Source of the DNA: Ammoniphilus sp. YIM 78166
Lineage (GTDB): Bacteria; Bacillota; Bacilli; Aneurinibacillales; RAOX-1
Assembly: GCF_004522215.1 (NCBI RefSeq)
Contig: NZ_SDLR01000004.1
Span: 744,001 to 808,000, forward strand
Direction: 5' to 3'
DNA: 64,000 nucleotides
Shown here in pieces: positions 15,990 through 22,904 of the stretch (position 1 is its first letter; each line of letters starts with the position of its first letter). The translations under genes were made by a program, and so were the position numbers. The notes beneath the pieces were generated by a model. It worked only from the letters and a program-made list of their open reading frames with translations, made no database searches and was not told the DNA's origin.

Positions 15990-17336
15990 ATGTTGAAAAA
16001 AGCACTATTTACTTTGATTATTATGATTTCTCTCTTTATTCCGGTAGATCAGCTTGAGGCTGCGCCGAATGCGAATAATATGCTTTATTTATATGGAGAG
16101 TCTACGGAAACGTATATCAAGCAGCTTTCCGTCACTAAAAATCTGGCAGGCACTCTGGTGCCGGGATATTTTGATATTGATGCCGACGGCAACTTAATTG
16201 ATCATGTGGATCCTGCGTTTGTTCAGTATGCCCATGATCATGGATATAAAATTACGCCCTTTATTAGTAATCATTGGGACTATGAATTAGGGCAGACTGC
16301 CATGGAGAAGCGGGTGAAGCTGGCTCATCAGTTAGCGGATGCGGTGCTGCACCATAATGTGGATGGGGTCGATTTTGACATTGAAAACTTGCGAGAGCAT
16401 AACCGAGATGAACAAACGGAGTTTCTGCAGATTTTAGTGGACAGGCTTCGACCGCATAACAAGACCGTCTCCATAGCCATGGCCCCGATTTCCTCGGATA
16501 CAGCGAAGGGTTGGTTTGGCTCTTATGATCTCGAAGCCATTGGGAAGCTAGTTGATAAAGTATTTATTATGGCGTACGAGCAGCATTGGATAGGCGGACC
16601 GTCTGGACCGCAGGCGGGATTGGGTTGGACGGAAGCGACGGTACGCTATCTTTCTACTCACATTCCGAAGGAGAAGCTGGTGCTGGGCATTCCGTTTTTT
16701 GGTCGATACTGGACAGAGGATGTAAAGGGTCTGCCTTTTACTTTTGCCCAAGCAGAAGATGTGATTAAGCAGAATGGGGCTCAGTTAGAATGGGATGAAG
16801 AGTACCAGACGACCTTTGCCCGCTTTGTTAGCCAAGATACAGGGAAGGAATACGAGATTTGGATCGATAATGCTGAAAGTTTGATAAAAAAGGTTGCGCT
16901 TGTTCAGGAATATGGCTTGAGCGGTTGGGGTGGCTGGAGACTTGGACAGGAAGATCCTTTGTTTTGGGATAGGATTGTTGGAGATAGGATAGCAGCGGAA
17001 GCGAAGAAGCATGTAGGATCACCCATCACTCACGGCTCTGCTCCTTTTGTCTCCCAGGTGTTTGGCCAGATTGGATTAGATGTTCCAGGTCGATTGAAGG
17101 AATTATATGAGCTCGGAGTTCCGGTCGAAGAACAAGAGCAGCTTCAGCCGGGAGATGTTGTATTTTTTGGAACGAATATAGAGAAGCTTACGGCAACGGG
17201 AATTTATACGGGGGATGGAAGCTTTGTCGTCGCTTATAAACCTTATGGGACGATTCAGGAAATCCGTTTATCGTCAAATGAAGCAGCGAAGTATTATGTA
17301 GGTGCCAAAAGGGTGCCTGTCACTCCCCGAAATTAG
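15990..17336 (+). CDS. Secreted GH18-family hydrolase with degenerate NlpC/P60 domain
   Basis: 448 residues; ATG at 15990 after GAGGAGG. Signal peptide: ALFTLIIMISLFIPVDQLEA. Residues ~28-330 form a GH18 barrel close to the spore-associated YaaH/YdhD type: catalytic motif DGVDFDIEN (Glu132), AMAPISSD, VFIMAYEQHW, LVLGIPFFGRYW and SGWGGWRLG. It should act on peptidoglycan or chitin-like chains. The C-terminal ~110 residues align by eye with NlpC/P60: HGSAPFVSQVFGQIG replaces DCSGFV (Cys to Ser), LQPGDVVFFGT is intact, and ATGIYTGDG replaces HVGIYIGNG (His to Ala). The second domain is therefore probably a binding module. The final residues are encoded by a repeat element. Confidence 0.85.
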   Translation: MLKKALFTLIIMISLFIPVDQLEAAPNANNMLYLYGESTETYIKQLSVTKNLAGTLVPGYFDIDADGNLIDHVDPAFVQYAHDHGYKITPFISNHWDYELGQTAMEKRVKLAHQLADAVLHHNVDGVDFDIENLREHNRDEQTEFLQILVDRLRPHNKTVSIAMAPISSDTAKGWFGSYDLEAIGKLVDKVFIMAYEQHWIGGPSGPQAGLGWTEATVRYLSTHIPKEKLVLGIPFFGRYWTEDVKGLPFTFAQAEDVIKQNGAQLEWDEEYQTTFARFVSQDTGKEYEIWIDNAESLIKKVALVQEYGLSGWGGWRLGQEDPLFWDRIVGDRIAAEAKKHVGSPITHGSAPFVSQVFGQIGLDVPGRLKELYELGVPVEEQEQLQPGDVVFFGTNIEKLTATGIYTGDGSFVVAYKPYGTIQEIRLSSNEAAKYYVGAKRVPVTPRN

Positions 17337-17350
17337 TCGATCTATGTCGA
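17312..17350. repeat. GGTGCCTGTCACTCCCCG repeat, copy 1
   Basis: About 38 nt (GGTGCCTGTCACTCCCCG, AATT, TCGA, TATGTCG) that recur with few changes at 17805-17843. This copy covers the last codons and stop of the GH18 gene, so the C-terminal PVTPRN is repeat-encoded. Confidence 0.75.
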
Positions 17351-17370
17351 TGATGATAACCACAACAGAT

Positions 17371-17411
17371 GAAGGTGCCTCAAATGCAAGTCTCTTGAGG
17401 CACCTTCTTTT
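17371..17411 (+). terminator. Intrinsic terminator after GH18 gene
   Basis: GAAGGTGCCTCAA (17371-17383) pairs with TTGAGGCACCTTC (17395-17407), followed by TTTTG. Confidence 0.85.
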
Positions 17412-17450
17412 GTTTGTCTTTCAATACTCATGACTTCAATATTCTATATC

Positions 17451-17666
17451 TTAATATCCATGACTCTTGAGTACGCCCATCGCGTGATCATACTGTTCCT
17501 GTTTCACTAACAGCTGCTCTTGAGAGGCTTTTACTTCCAGACCAGATTCCTGTAAGATTTCGAATACACGATCCCTACGAAACGAATTCGTGTCTATGTA
17601 CAGGATGCACCAGCCTTTTGAGGAATCGCCATACCATTTTCGCATTAAGCGTTTGAGAATGTTCAA
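17451..17666 (-). CDS. Small hypothetical protein (71 aa)
   Basis: Best start is the TTG whose complement ends at 17666, 8 nt after AAAGGAG; an ATG at 17643-17645 (complement) would give 64 residues. The product has a basic N-terminus (LKRLMRKWYGDSSKGWC) then ILYIDTNSFRRDRVFEILQESGLEVK and a helical tail. The beta-alpha pattern (CILYIDT...FEILQESGLEV) suggests a small ferredoxin-like fold. Family not recognised. The gene lies between the two copies of the GGTGCCTGTCAC repeat. A longer in-frame extension upstream runs through the repeat and looks non-coding. Confidence 0.55.
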   Translation of the reverse strand: MNILKRLMRKWYGDSSKGWCILYIDTNSFRRDRVFEILQESGLEVKASQEQLLVKQEQYDHAMGVLKSHGY

Positions 17667-17804
17667 CCCAATTGCTCCTTTCCTTTTGCCTGTTTCCATT
17701 CTTTGAATAGATATCCATTCGTAAACACAAATGGTTTTTTGGAAAAGGTGACCACAAATTTTTAAACATTTGAACATGGTGGGTTCAAATTCCACGTTTA
17801 TAAT

Positions 17805-17843
17805 GGTGCCTGTCACTCCCCGGAATTGCTCGAAATATGTCGC
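17805..17843. repeat. GGTGCCTGTCACTCCCCG repeat, copy 2
   Basis: Near-identical to 17312-17350, same orientation, 493 nt downstream. Both copies bracket the minus-strand 71-aa gene. Confidence 0.75.
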
Positions 17844-17865
17844 TAAACCGGAAAGGATGAATGGG

Positions 17866-18057
17866 ATGAGAGAAAAACTGGATTCGAAGCTGTTGCTTGA
17901 TATGATGCTTGAGATTCGTGAGAAAAGTAAAGGCAACCAATCAATAGAAGGTAAGCATGTAATCCGTGAATTTGTACAGCGGCTGCAGCCATTTTATGGG
18001 GCAGGTGCAAGCTTAACCTCCTGGAAAAAGGGATCCCAAGACGTGTATGGTCCATGA
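17866..18057 (+). CDS. Possible small hypothetical protein (63 aa)
   Basis: ATG at 17866, 8 nt after GAAAGGA. The product starts MREKLDSKLLLDMMLEIREK, is helical, and ends SQDVYGP. The final codons and stop are contributed by the GGTCCATGA repeat array that starts at 18049, so the reading frame may once have been longer. No family recognised; coding status is uncertain. Confidence 0.4.
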   Translation: MREKLDSKLLLDMMLEIREKSKGNQSIEGKHVIREFVQRLQPFYGAGASLTSWKKGSQDVYGP

Positions 18058-18206
18058 TTTGGTCCATGATGGTTCATGATACGGTCCATGCGTATAGACC
18101 AAGATATGATACATTATATGACCCGTAACTTGGTCCCGGACTCGGCCCGTGATATGGCCCATGATATGGCGATCAGCTCCATGGCATGCTCCATGGTCTG
18201 CTCCAT
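18049..18206. repeat. Degenerate GGTCCATG short-period array
   Basis: Octamer-like GGTCCATG / GGCCCATG / GCTCCATG units begin at 18049, 18061, 18071, 18083, then 18132, 18144, 18156, 18176, 18188 and 18200, i.e. steps of mostly 12 (also 10 and 20). The middle (18092-18131) is more degraded (TATAGACCAAGATATGATA). No gene fits it. It ends ~135 nt before the lipoprotein gene. Confidence 0.65.
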
Positions 18207-18340
18207 AAAAGAGGCACCTGGTAATGAAATGGTAACAAAATGTTAAATGAATGATCTTAGTTTAAAAAAAGAATGGTTACATTTTCGGGGTAAGATGATT
18301 CTTGTAAGAACAAATCAACTACCGAAGGGAGCAAGGAGAT

Positions 18341-18664
18341 ATGAAACGTAAATGGACTTTAATGGGGATGATTGCTGTTCTTGTACTAGGGAGTTTAGTT
18401 GCATGTTCATCACAGGAAACGGAGCCTATGTATGACCCTCAACAACAACAGGATCAAGGGGTAAGCACGGAACCACAACCAATGGATGAACCGCCAGCAG
18501 AAGATCCGATGGAAGCTGTTCCTTCCACTGGTGGTATTGGATCAGAAACTGAAACGGAAGAGCCTGCTGCTCCAGTGCTAGGAGGAGACCAGGGCACAAC
18601 GGAAATGGCTCCGGAGGCACCAACTGAGGGAGAAGAAGACCCAACAAACACTCAGGGACAATAA
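18341..18664 (+). CDS. Small Pro/Glu-rich lipoprotein
   Basis: 107 residues starting MKRKWTLMGMIAVLVLGSLV; the lipobox is SLVAC with the lipidated Cys at ~22. The mature part is a low-complexity acidic chain rich in Pro, Glu, Gln and Thr (MDEPPAEDPMEAVPS, ETETEEPAAPVLG), probably unfolded outside the membrane. The ribosome site AAGGAG lies 6 nt before the ATG and a terminator follows. Function unknown. Confidence 0.75.
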   Translation: MKRKWTLMGMIAVLVLGSLVACSSQETEPMYDPQQQQDQGVSTEPQPMDEPPAEDPMEAVPSTGGIGSETETEEPAAPVLGGDQGTTEMAPEAPTEGEEDPTNTQGQ

Positions 18665-18679
18665 TCTATATCATACACG

Positions 18680-18716
18680 AACCATCACCTACTAAGGTGG
18701 TGGTTTATTTTTTTTT
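18680..18716 (+). terminator. Intrinsic terminator after lipoprotein gene
   Basis: AACCATCACCT (18680-18690) pairs with AGGTGGTGGTT (18695-18705) with one G-U pair; a T-rich run follows. Confidence 0.8.
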
Positions 18717-18836
18717 CTATCAAAAGCTGAAATTGATCATCGTCCGGTCATAAAAAGGTCATAATTACCCCTTATAATGAGGATTAAATCGTAGTGATAA
18801 TGACTTGCTTTATGTTACCAGGAAGGAATGCTAAAC

Positions 18837-19070
18837 GTGCTACCATTCATTGATTGTAAAGAATTTAAGCTTACTTACTTTAAACTTGTATATAAAACTG
18901 AAGTCCAAACCAAATGGAAGTTAGAAGTCCATCTACCCGGCAAAAGAAAGGGGATTCAGCTCTACCTTACTCGCCCTCCCCATGAGACGGAAAAACAGCT
19001 AATTGCATTCATTCAAAGCTGTCAACGTTTAAGCGATCTCATCATGAAGCCTGGCTCCCTTTCGATATAG
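18837..19070 (+). CDS. Small hypothetical protein (77 aa)
   Basis: GGAAGGA at 18821-18827 directly abuts an ATG at 18828, too close to serve it; the in-frame GTG at 18837 has 9-nt spacing and is preferred, though 18828 is possible (80 aa). The product is basic, with a beta-rich N-terminus (FKLTYFKLVYKTEVQTKWKL) and a helical end (ETEKQLIAFIQSCQRLSDLI). No signal peptide. Not recognised. Confidence 0.55.
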   Translation: MLPFIDCKEFKLTYFKLVYKTEVQTKWKLEVHLPGKRKGIQLYLTRPPHETEKQLIAFIQSCQRLSDLIMKPGSLSI

Positions 19071-19192
19071 ACAAGCCCCCAGCACAACCACATCATGGGG
19101 ATTAACCACATTTTGGGGGTATCCCTTTTGAGTAGGCATTGCTATATTAAATAAAACAAACGTGACAATAGTGAAAAAACGAGGTCAGGTGT

Positions 19193-19999
19193 GTGAATAT
19201 GTTTCTAAAAACCTTTCTTAAAAAGCGTTCTTCTTATCCCCCTCAAGAAAAAGAGGCAATAAAGGAAAAAGTACGGCTTGCCCAAGAAGGGAATCAGGAA
19301 GTACGCAACCTGTTGATTCAGGAGTCTCAAAAGTTTGTATCCCAAGTAACCTCAAAGGTTTGCAAGCGATACATCGTCCCCTCTCGAGATGATGAATTCA
19401 GTGTAGGCCTCATCGCCTTTGATGAAGCCATTATGCATTACACAGAGGAGAAGGGAAGCTCCTTTCTTTCTTTTGCCGATTTGGTTATTCGTCGTCGGGT
19501 GATTGACTATATTCGTAAGCAAGCAAGGCATGGGAACCAACTTTCATTGGAATACTGGAAAGAAGGGGAAGCAGAAGGCGACCTGTCGCCTATCGACATC
19601 AAGGCATCCCTTCAGCACTATGAGTTGGAGCAGGAAGCCATCATGCGCAGAGAGGAAATTCTCCATTACAAGGACAAGCTGAAGGAATTTAATATTGAGC
19701 TGTCGGAGCTGCCGAATATTTCTCCTAAACATGCAGACGCTAGGCGAAATGCATTTCACATCGCACGAACCCTAGTGAATAATGCGAAGCTTCGGTTGCT
19801 TTTTATCGCTAAAGGCAAGCTTCCCATTAAAGAGCTGTTAAGCTACATTATGGTAAGCCGAAAAACGGTGGAACGAAACCGTGTGTATATAGTAGCTATC
19901 GTTCTTCTTTTAATGGAAGATTATCAATTTCTGCAAGGCTATATTGAAGGATTACATGACATGAATGATATCCAAAACAAACACATATCCAACAGCTAG
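19193..19999 (+). CDS. sigI: RNA polymerase sigma factor SigI
   Basis: 268 residues, GTG start after AGGTCAGGT. It has the alternative sigma-70-family form of SigI: region 2 with RDDEFSVGLIAFDEAI, SFLSFADLVIRRRVIDYIRKQARH, and a C-terminal SigI-specific region with ELPNISPKHADARRNAF and KGKLPIKELLSYIMVSRKTVERNRVYIVAIVLLLMEDY. SigI controls wall or polysaccharide responses and heat stress in Bacillus and cellulosome genes in clostridia. Its usual partner, the anti-sigma RsgI, is normally the next gene; here a terminator and kamA follow, so no partner is seen. Confidence 0.88.
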   Translation: MNMFLKTFLKKRSSYPPQEKEAIKEKVRLAQEGNQEVRNLLIQESQKFVSQVTSKVCKRYIVPSRDDEFSVGLIAFDEAIMHYTEEKGSSFLSFADLVIRRRVIDYIRKQARHGNQLSLEYWKEGEAEGDLSPIDIKASLQHYELEQEAIMRREEILHYKDKLKEFNIELSELPNISPKHADARRNAFHIARTLVNNAKLRLLFIAKGKLPIKELLSYIMVSRKTVERNRVYIVAIVLLLMEDYQFLQGYIEGLHDMNDIQNKHISNS

Positions 20000-20104
20000 A
20001 CCCATGTGTGCTCGTTTTGGGTTTTATTTTTACAGGTTGGAACTGCCAGGAAAATGGCTGCAAGAGCTTCATTAAATCGCCAGATATTCGGCACTTTCAT
20101 CGTT

Positions 20105-20130
20105 AAAAGAGGGGGAAACCCCTCTTTTTT
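20105..20130 (+). terminator. Intrinsic terminator after sigI
   Basis: AAAAGAGGGG (20105-20114) pairs with CCCCTCTTTT (20119-20128); T-run follows. It also insulates kamA. Confidence 0.85.
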
Positions 20131-20132
20131 CT

Positions 20133-20150
20133 ATGGCACGACTCTTGCGA
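20133..20150 (+). promoter_or_regulatory. Sigma-54 promoter of kamA
   Basis: TGGCAC-GACTC-TTGC (20134-20148) matches the -24/-12 consensus TGGCAC-N5-TTGC with exact spacing. The kamA start lies 40 nt downstream. Sigma-54 promoters need an enhancer-binding activator; none is encoded in the window. Confidence 0.8.
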
Positions 20151-20187
20151 TAGTAATAGGCATCAAACAATCGAGGGGGATATGTTT

Positions 20188-21600
20188 ATGAGCCTATTAG
20201 AAAAAGACCTTCAATCTAATAAAGTGGCACCTGGTGTTCGCCGTCATTTTCGTGAAGTCGAGCTGTGGAAAGATGTTACCGATGAGCAATGGAATGATTG
20301 GTTATGGCAACTAACGAACACGATCCGAACGCTAGAGGACTTGAAAAAAGTCGTGAACCTCACTCCGGAGGAAGAAGAGGGCGTTCGCATCTCCACCCAG
20401 ACGATTCCCTTAAATATTACTCCCTACTACGCATCCTTAATGAATCCGGATGATCCGCGCTGTCCGATTCGCATGCAATCCGTACCTCTATCAGCCGAGA
20501 TTCATAAAACCAAATATGACCTAGAGGACCCGCTTCATGAGGATGAAGATTCACCGGTGCCAGGTTTGACTCATCGTTACCCAGATCGTGTGCTTTTCCT
20601 CGTCACCAACCAGTGCTCTATGTATTGCCGTTACTGTACTCGTCGTCGATTCTCCGGACAGGTGGGGATGGGCGTTCCCAAAAAACAATTAGATGCGGCC
20701 ATCGCCTATATTCGTGATACCCCAGAAATTCGAGACGTGCTCATCTCGGGTGGAGACGGGTTACTCATTAATGATACGATTTTAGAATATATATTAAAGA
20801 ACCTACGGGCCATTCCCCATGTTGAGATTATTCGGATTGGAACTCGTGCACCGGTCGTCTTCCCTCAGCGCATTACCGAAGATCTATGTAATATCTTGAA
20901 AAAGTACCATCCAATCTGGCTGAATACCCATTTTAATCATTCCTTGGAAATTACGGAAGAAGCGAAAAAAGCGTGCGATATGCTTTCCTTTGCCGGGGTG
21001 CCGATTGGAAACCAAGCCGTCATCCTAGCCGGAATCAATGACAGTGTACCGATTATGAAAAAGCTGATGCATGACCTGGTCAAAACGCGCGTCCGACCTT
21101 ACTATATCTATCAATGTGACTTGTCCGAGGGCATTGGCCATTTCCGCGCTCCTGTGGCGAAGGGGCTAGAGATCATCGAAGGCTTGCGTGGTCACACCTC
21201 TGGCTATGCCGTACCGACCTTTGTTGTGGATGCGCCGGGTGGAGGTGGAAAGATTGCTCTTTCTCCGAACTACCTCATTGCCCAAAGTCCGGATAAAGTG
21301 GTTCTGCGTAACTTTGAGGGGGTCATCACCTCCTACCCAGAACCGAAAAATTACGTTCCCGGCCGTGCGGATTCCTATTTTAATGAAGCCTATGGCATCA
21401 CAGAAAAGCAAGAATCCGTAGGCATCTCAGCGCTATTAAATGATGAAAAGTTCAATCTCGTCCCAGAAGGCTTGCGCCGCATGAACAAGCGGGAAGCTTA
21501 CAAAGGTGCCGAAGATCATAGCTCTCTCAAGGACCGTCGCGAGAAGCGCGACGAAATGAAGGCAAAGCTAATGAAATCAAAAGCTTCGGGTGAAGCTTAA
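20188..21600 (+). CDS. kamA: Lysine 2,3-aminomutase
   Basis: 470 residues from the ATG at 20188 (7 nt after GAGGGGGA; an ATG two codons earlier is too close). It converts L-lysine to L-beta-lysine with PLP, S-adenosylmethionine and a [4Fe-4S] cluster. The radical-SAM motif is CSMYCRYC (Cys143, Cys147, Cys150); SGGDGL, RIGTRAPVVFPQRI, LNTHFNHS and VDAPGGGGKIALSPNY are family blocks, the last holding the PLP lysine. In Bacillales it works with AblB to make N-epsilon-acetyl-beta-lysine, a compatible solute, or in lysine breakdown. Followed by yokU and ablB, and driven by a sigma-54 promoter. Confidence 0.95.
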   Translation: MSLLEKDLQSNKVAPGVRRHFREVELWKDVTDEQWNDWLWQLTNTIRTLEDLKKVVNLTPEEEEGVRISTQTIPLNITPYYASLMNPDDPRCPIRMQSVPLSAEIHKTKYDLEDPLHEDEDSPVPGLTHRYPDRVLFLVTNQCSMYCRYCTRRRFSGQVGMGVPKKQLDAAIAYIRDTPEIRDVLISGGDGLLINDTILEYILKNLRAIPHVEIIRIGTRAPVVFPQRITEDLCNILKKYHPIWLNTHFNHSLEITEEAKKACDMLSFAGVPIGNQAVILAGINDSVPIMKKLMHDLVKTRVRPYYIYQCDLSEGIGHFRAPVAKGLEIIEGLRGHTSGYAVPTFVVDAPGGGGKIALSPNYLIAQSPDKVVLRNFEGVITSYPEPKNYVPGRADSYFNEAYGITEKQESVGISALLNDEKFNLVPEGLRRMNKREAYKGAEDHSSLKDRREKRDEMKAKLMKSKASGEA

Positions 21601-21616
21601 GGGAAAGGAGCCCGCT

Positions 21617-21898
21617 ATGACAGAGTGCTTATGGTGCGGGGAAACAACCGCACAAGAGACAGAAAAGGATTGTTATTGGATCATGCCGGATGGAAGAAGA
21701 TCGGTGCAGATCTTGCAGGTACCAGCTCTTGGCTGCCCTTCTTGCGGCTCTTATCTATCCGATGCGACCAATCAAAAGGTGGAAGAACATCTCTATATGT
21801 GTGACTTAAGTGCTTACGCGGACGTCTTTAGCTATGAGGATCTATTGAAGGCTCCGGTGAAAAACTTGTGGGGGAGTCTCTCGTCCTTACCGGATTAA
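21617..21898 (+). CDS. yokU: YokU-family zinc-finger protein
   Basis: 93 residues; ATG at 21617 is 7 nt after AAAGGAG. Two Cys-x-x-Cys pairs, CLWCGE near the start and CPSCGSY in the middle, form a probable zinc ribbon. This is the small protein that commonly sits beside kamA in Bacillales. Its molecular role is not known. It overlaps nothing and is co-transcribed with kamA (17 nt gap). Confidence 0.8.
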   Translation: MTECLWCGETTAQETEKDCYWIMPDGRRSVQILQVPALGCPSCGSYLSDATNQKVEEHLYMCDLSAYADVFSYEDLLKAPVKNLWGSLSSLPD

Positions 21899-21937
21899 AT
21901 TCCGGATATCTAGAGAAAGAGCTTCAAATGGGGCAAT

Positions 21938-21959
21938 TAGACGGAAATAGTCCGGTTAA
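21938..21959. repeat. TAGNCGGA...TCCGGTTAA palindromic element
   Basis: TAGACGGA-AATAG-TCCGGTTAA, a member of the imperfect palindrome family that is clustered at 38155-38568 and repeated at 53807-53881. Here it lies alone between yokU and ablB. Confidence 0.55.
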
Positions 21960-22003
21960 TTGACAGGTGATTACTCCCTGGACCACGGAAGGAGGTTCAT
22001 GCC

Positions 22004-22858
22004 TTGGAAACCATACCCTATGTGAATCGTACGGAAATAGGCAGCGATTTTATTATGGAAATCTATTTGGATTCTGCGAATGCAAGAATCAGAGTAGATG
22101 ACTACCGAGGGAATGTGAGCAGCATCGCAGCACGCATACGGGAGCTAGCTCAAGAGCACGGAGCGACGAAGGTATTTATCAAGACGCGGGTAGAAGATGT
22201 GTCGAATCTCTTAGCCCATGGTTACATGATGGAAGGGATCTTTAAGGCTTATTTCAACGGGAGCGATGCTTATAGCATGGCCTTATATTTCTCAGAAGAA
22301 CGTAGGACGAGCGAGCATTGGATGGAAGAAGACGATATTCTGCAGGCCGTGCTCAAAATCGAAGATGACAGACCGCTACCGGTCTTGCCTGAAGGATACT
22401 CCATTCGAGTAGCAAAACTACAAGATGCCGGTAAGCTAGCTGACCTATACCGAAAGGTATTCCCGGTGTATCCCACACCGATGGACCAAGCGGATTATGT
22501 GCAAAAAGTGATGGAAGAGGGTACGGTGTTTGAAGTAATCGAATGGAATGGTGAGATCGTAAGTGCCGCTTCCGCTGAGATCAACCAAACCTATCATAAT
22601 GCGGAGTTGACCGATTGCGCGACCTTACCGGAGCATCGCAAGCATGGCTTAATGAAGATCTTAATTCATGCCCTCGAACACGAATTGATTCAACGGCAGA
22701 TCTTTTGCCATTACTCCTTGGCTCGGGCGTTATCCTTCGGAATGAATGCGGTGTTCCGTCATTTAGGGTATACGTATGCGGGGAGACTAACGAAGAACTG
22801 CAACATCTTTGATAAGCTAGAAGATATGAACCTATGGGTAAAGCCGATAGGTAGGTAA
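22004..22858 (+). CDS. ablB: Putative beta-lysine N-acetyltransferase
   Basis: 284 residues; TTG start at 22004, 7 nt after GGAAGGAGGT. The C-terminal half is a GNAT fold: IRVAKLQDAGKLADLYRKVFPVYPTP, FEVIEWNGEIVSAASAEIN, and ELTDCATLPEHRKHGLMKILIHALEHEL, where the acetyl-CoA loop is in PEHRKHGL. With KamA this makes N-epsilon-acetyl-beta-lysine, an osmolyte described in methanogens and some bacteria. The order kamA-yokU-ablB is typical for Bacillales. The 105-nt gap after yokU contains a palindromic repeat. Confidence 0.88.
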   Translation: METIPYVNRTEIGSDFIMEIYLDSANARIRVDDYRGNVSSIAARIRELAQEHGATKVFIKTRVEDVSNLLAHGYMMEGIFKAYFNGSDAYSMALYFSEERRTSEHWMEEDDILQAVLKIEDDRPLPVLPEGYSIRVAKLQDAGKLADLYRKVFPVYPTPMDQADYVQKVMEEGTVFEVIEWNGEIVSAASAEINQTYHNAELTDCATLPEHRKHGLMKILIHALEHELIQRQIFCHYSLARALSFGMNAVFRHLGYTYAGRLTKNCNIFDKLEDMNLWVKPIGR

Positions 22859-22867
22859 GGAAAAGGA

Positions 22868-22893
22868 TAGGGACCTCCAAAAAGAGGGCCCTA
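22868..22893 (+). terminator. Hairpin after ablB
   Basis: TAGGGACCTC (22868-22877) pairs with GAGGGCCCTA (22884-22893) with one mismatch. The T-tract is weak, but it sits between the convergent ablB and GGDEF-EAL genes. Confidence 0.5.
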
Positions 22894-22904
22894 TTGTCGA
22901 TCTC

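Noticed and set aside
15698..16057. Plus-strand frame of 119 codons overlapping the GH18 start
   Set aside because: It reads through inverted repeats and the GH18 ribosome site; the GH18 frame has the signal peptide and family match.
17775..17800. tRNA T-arm look-alike (GTGGG-TTCAAAT-TCCAC)
   Set aside because: No acceptor, D or anticodon stems can be formed around it.
17667..17936. N-terminal extension of the small minus-strand gene to 161 codons
   Set aside because: The extension crosses a repeat copy and the start of another gene; the TTG with AAAGGAG at 17666 is better.
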